Source: a virus. From it: 21,505 nt of DNA. A program made the position numbers and the translations under genes. Numbering within the stretch: the first letter of the stretch is position 1; each line of letters begins with the position of its first letter. The notes beneath the pieces were generated by a model. The model worked only from the letters and a program-made list of their open reading frames with translations. It did not search any database and was not told the origin of the DNA. Of the stretch, positions 21,477 through 21,505 are shown piece by piece. Location of the stretch: positions 1 to 21,505 of the IMG/VR virus record IMGVR_UViG_3300021389_000184; one strand, written 5' to 3'.

Positions 21477-21505
21477 ATGGCATTATCAACAACTAGCAAT
21501 TACGC
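21477..21505 (+). CDS. 5' end of probable major capsid protein
   Basis: The last 29 nt contain ATG and nine codons (MALSTTSNYA) running off the edge, behind an A-rich leader (AATAAATAAA) typical of highly expressed genes here. Position directly after protease and scaffold-like genes strongly suggests the major capsid protein, but the sequence is too short for recognition. Confidence 0.5.

Overview
The window looks like about 21.5 kb of a tailed double-stranded DNA phage (siphovirus-like) infecting a Bacteroidota host, probably a flavobacterium. The sequence is AT-rich. Nearly all convincing genes are on the + strand, packed with 1-nt (TAATG) or 4-nt (ATGA, GTGA) overlaps. Start codons are preceded by A-rich leaders instead of Shine-Dalgarno sequences. 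The one clear promoter fits the Bacteroidota form TTTG-N19-TAnnTTTG. DUF3127-type SSB and DUF5675 proteins also point to this lineage. No integrase, repressor or host gene is visible, so lifestyle cannot be decided here.

Layout. (1) 1-1039: end of a lysis cassette (3' end of a DUF5675-like protein, holin-like membrane protein) and a calcineurin-like metallophosphoesterase. (2) 1109-5220: an early operon behind the Bacteroidota promoter, with small unknown proteins, a possible annealing protein, an SSB-like protein, a DnaA-domain-IV-like protein, a winged-helix replication initiator, an HTH_39-type protein and NinG. (3) 5242-9100: regulation and DNA modification, with a sigma-region-4-like protein, a beta-class DNA methyltransferase, Cys-rich small proteins, DUF3310, a ParB-like protein, a Mom-family DNA modification enzyme, and a cloverleaf-forming tRNA-Gly(UCC)-like RNA that begins inside the 3' end of mom. 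(4) 9114-10761: terminase small and large subunits. (5) 10855-19984: tail module. It opens with a gene that appears to use a programmed -1 frameshift, followed by tail completion/structural proteins, a tail fibre and the tape measure. (6) 20021-21505: head module with XkdF-like protease, acidic scaffold-like protein and the first codons of a probable major capsid protein.

How the parts may work together. The early operon would replicate and recombine the genome. The sigma-like protein may redirect host RNA polymerase, possibly to a repeated TCTATTATAT element found just before four genes or gene blocks (7923, 10855, 20021, 20771). The methyltransferase and Mom would mask the DNA from host restriction. 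Two manual passes found no GATC site in the whole window, an independent sign of strong restriction pressure.

The most striking observation is the unusual tRNA-Gly-like gene fused to the end of mom. Mom adds a glycinamide-like group to adenine, the donor is not settled, and other GNAT-fold enzymes use Gly-tRNA. A phage-encoded dedicated Gly-tRNA donor is therefore a testable hypothesis, not a demonstrated fact.
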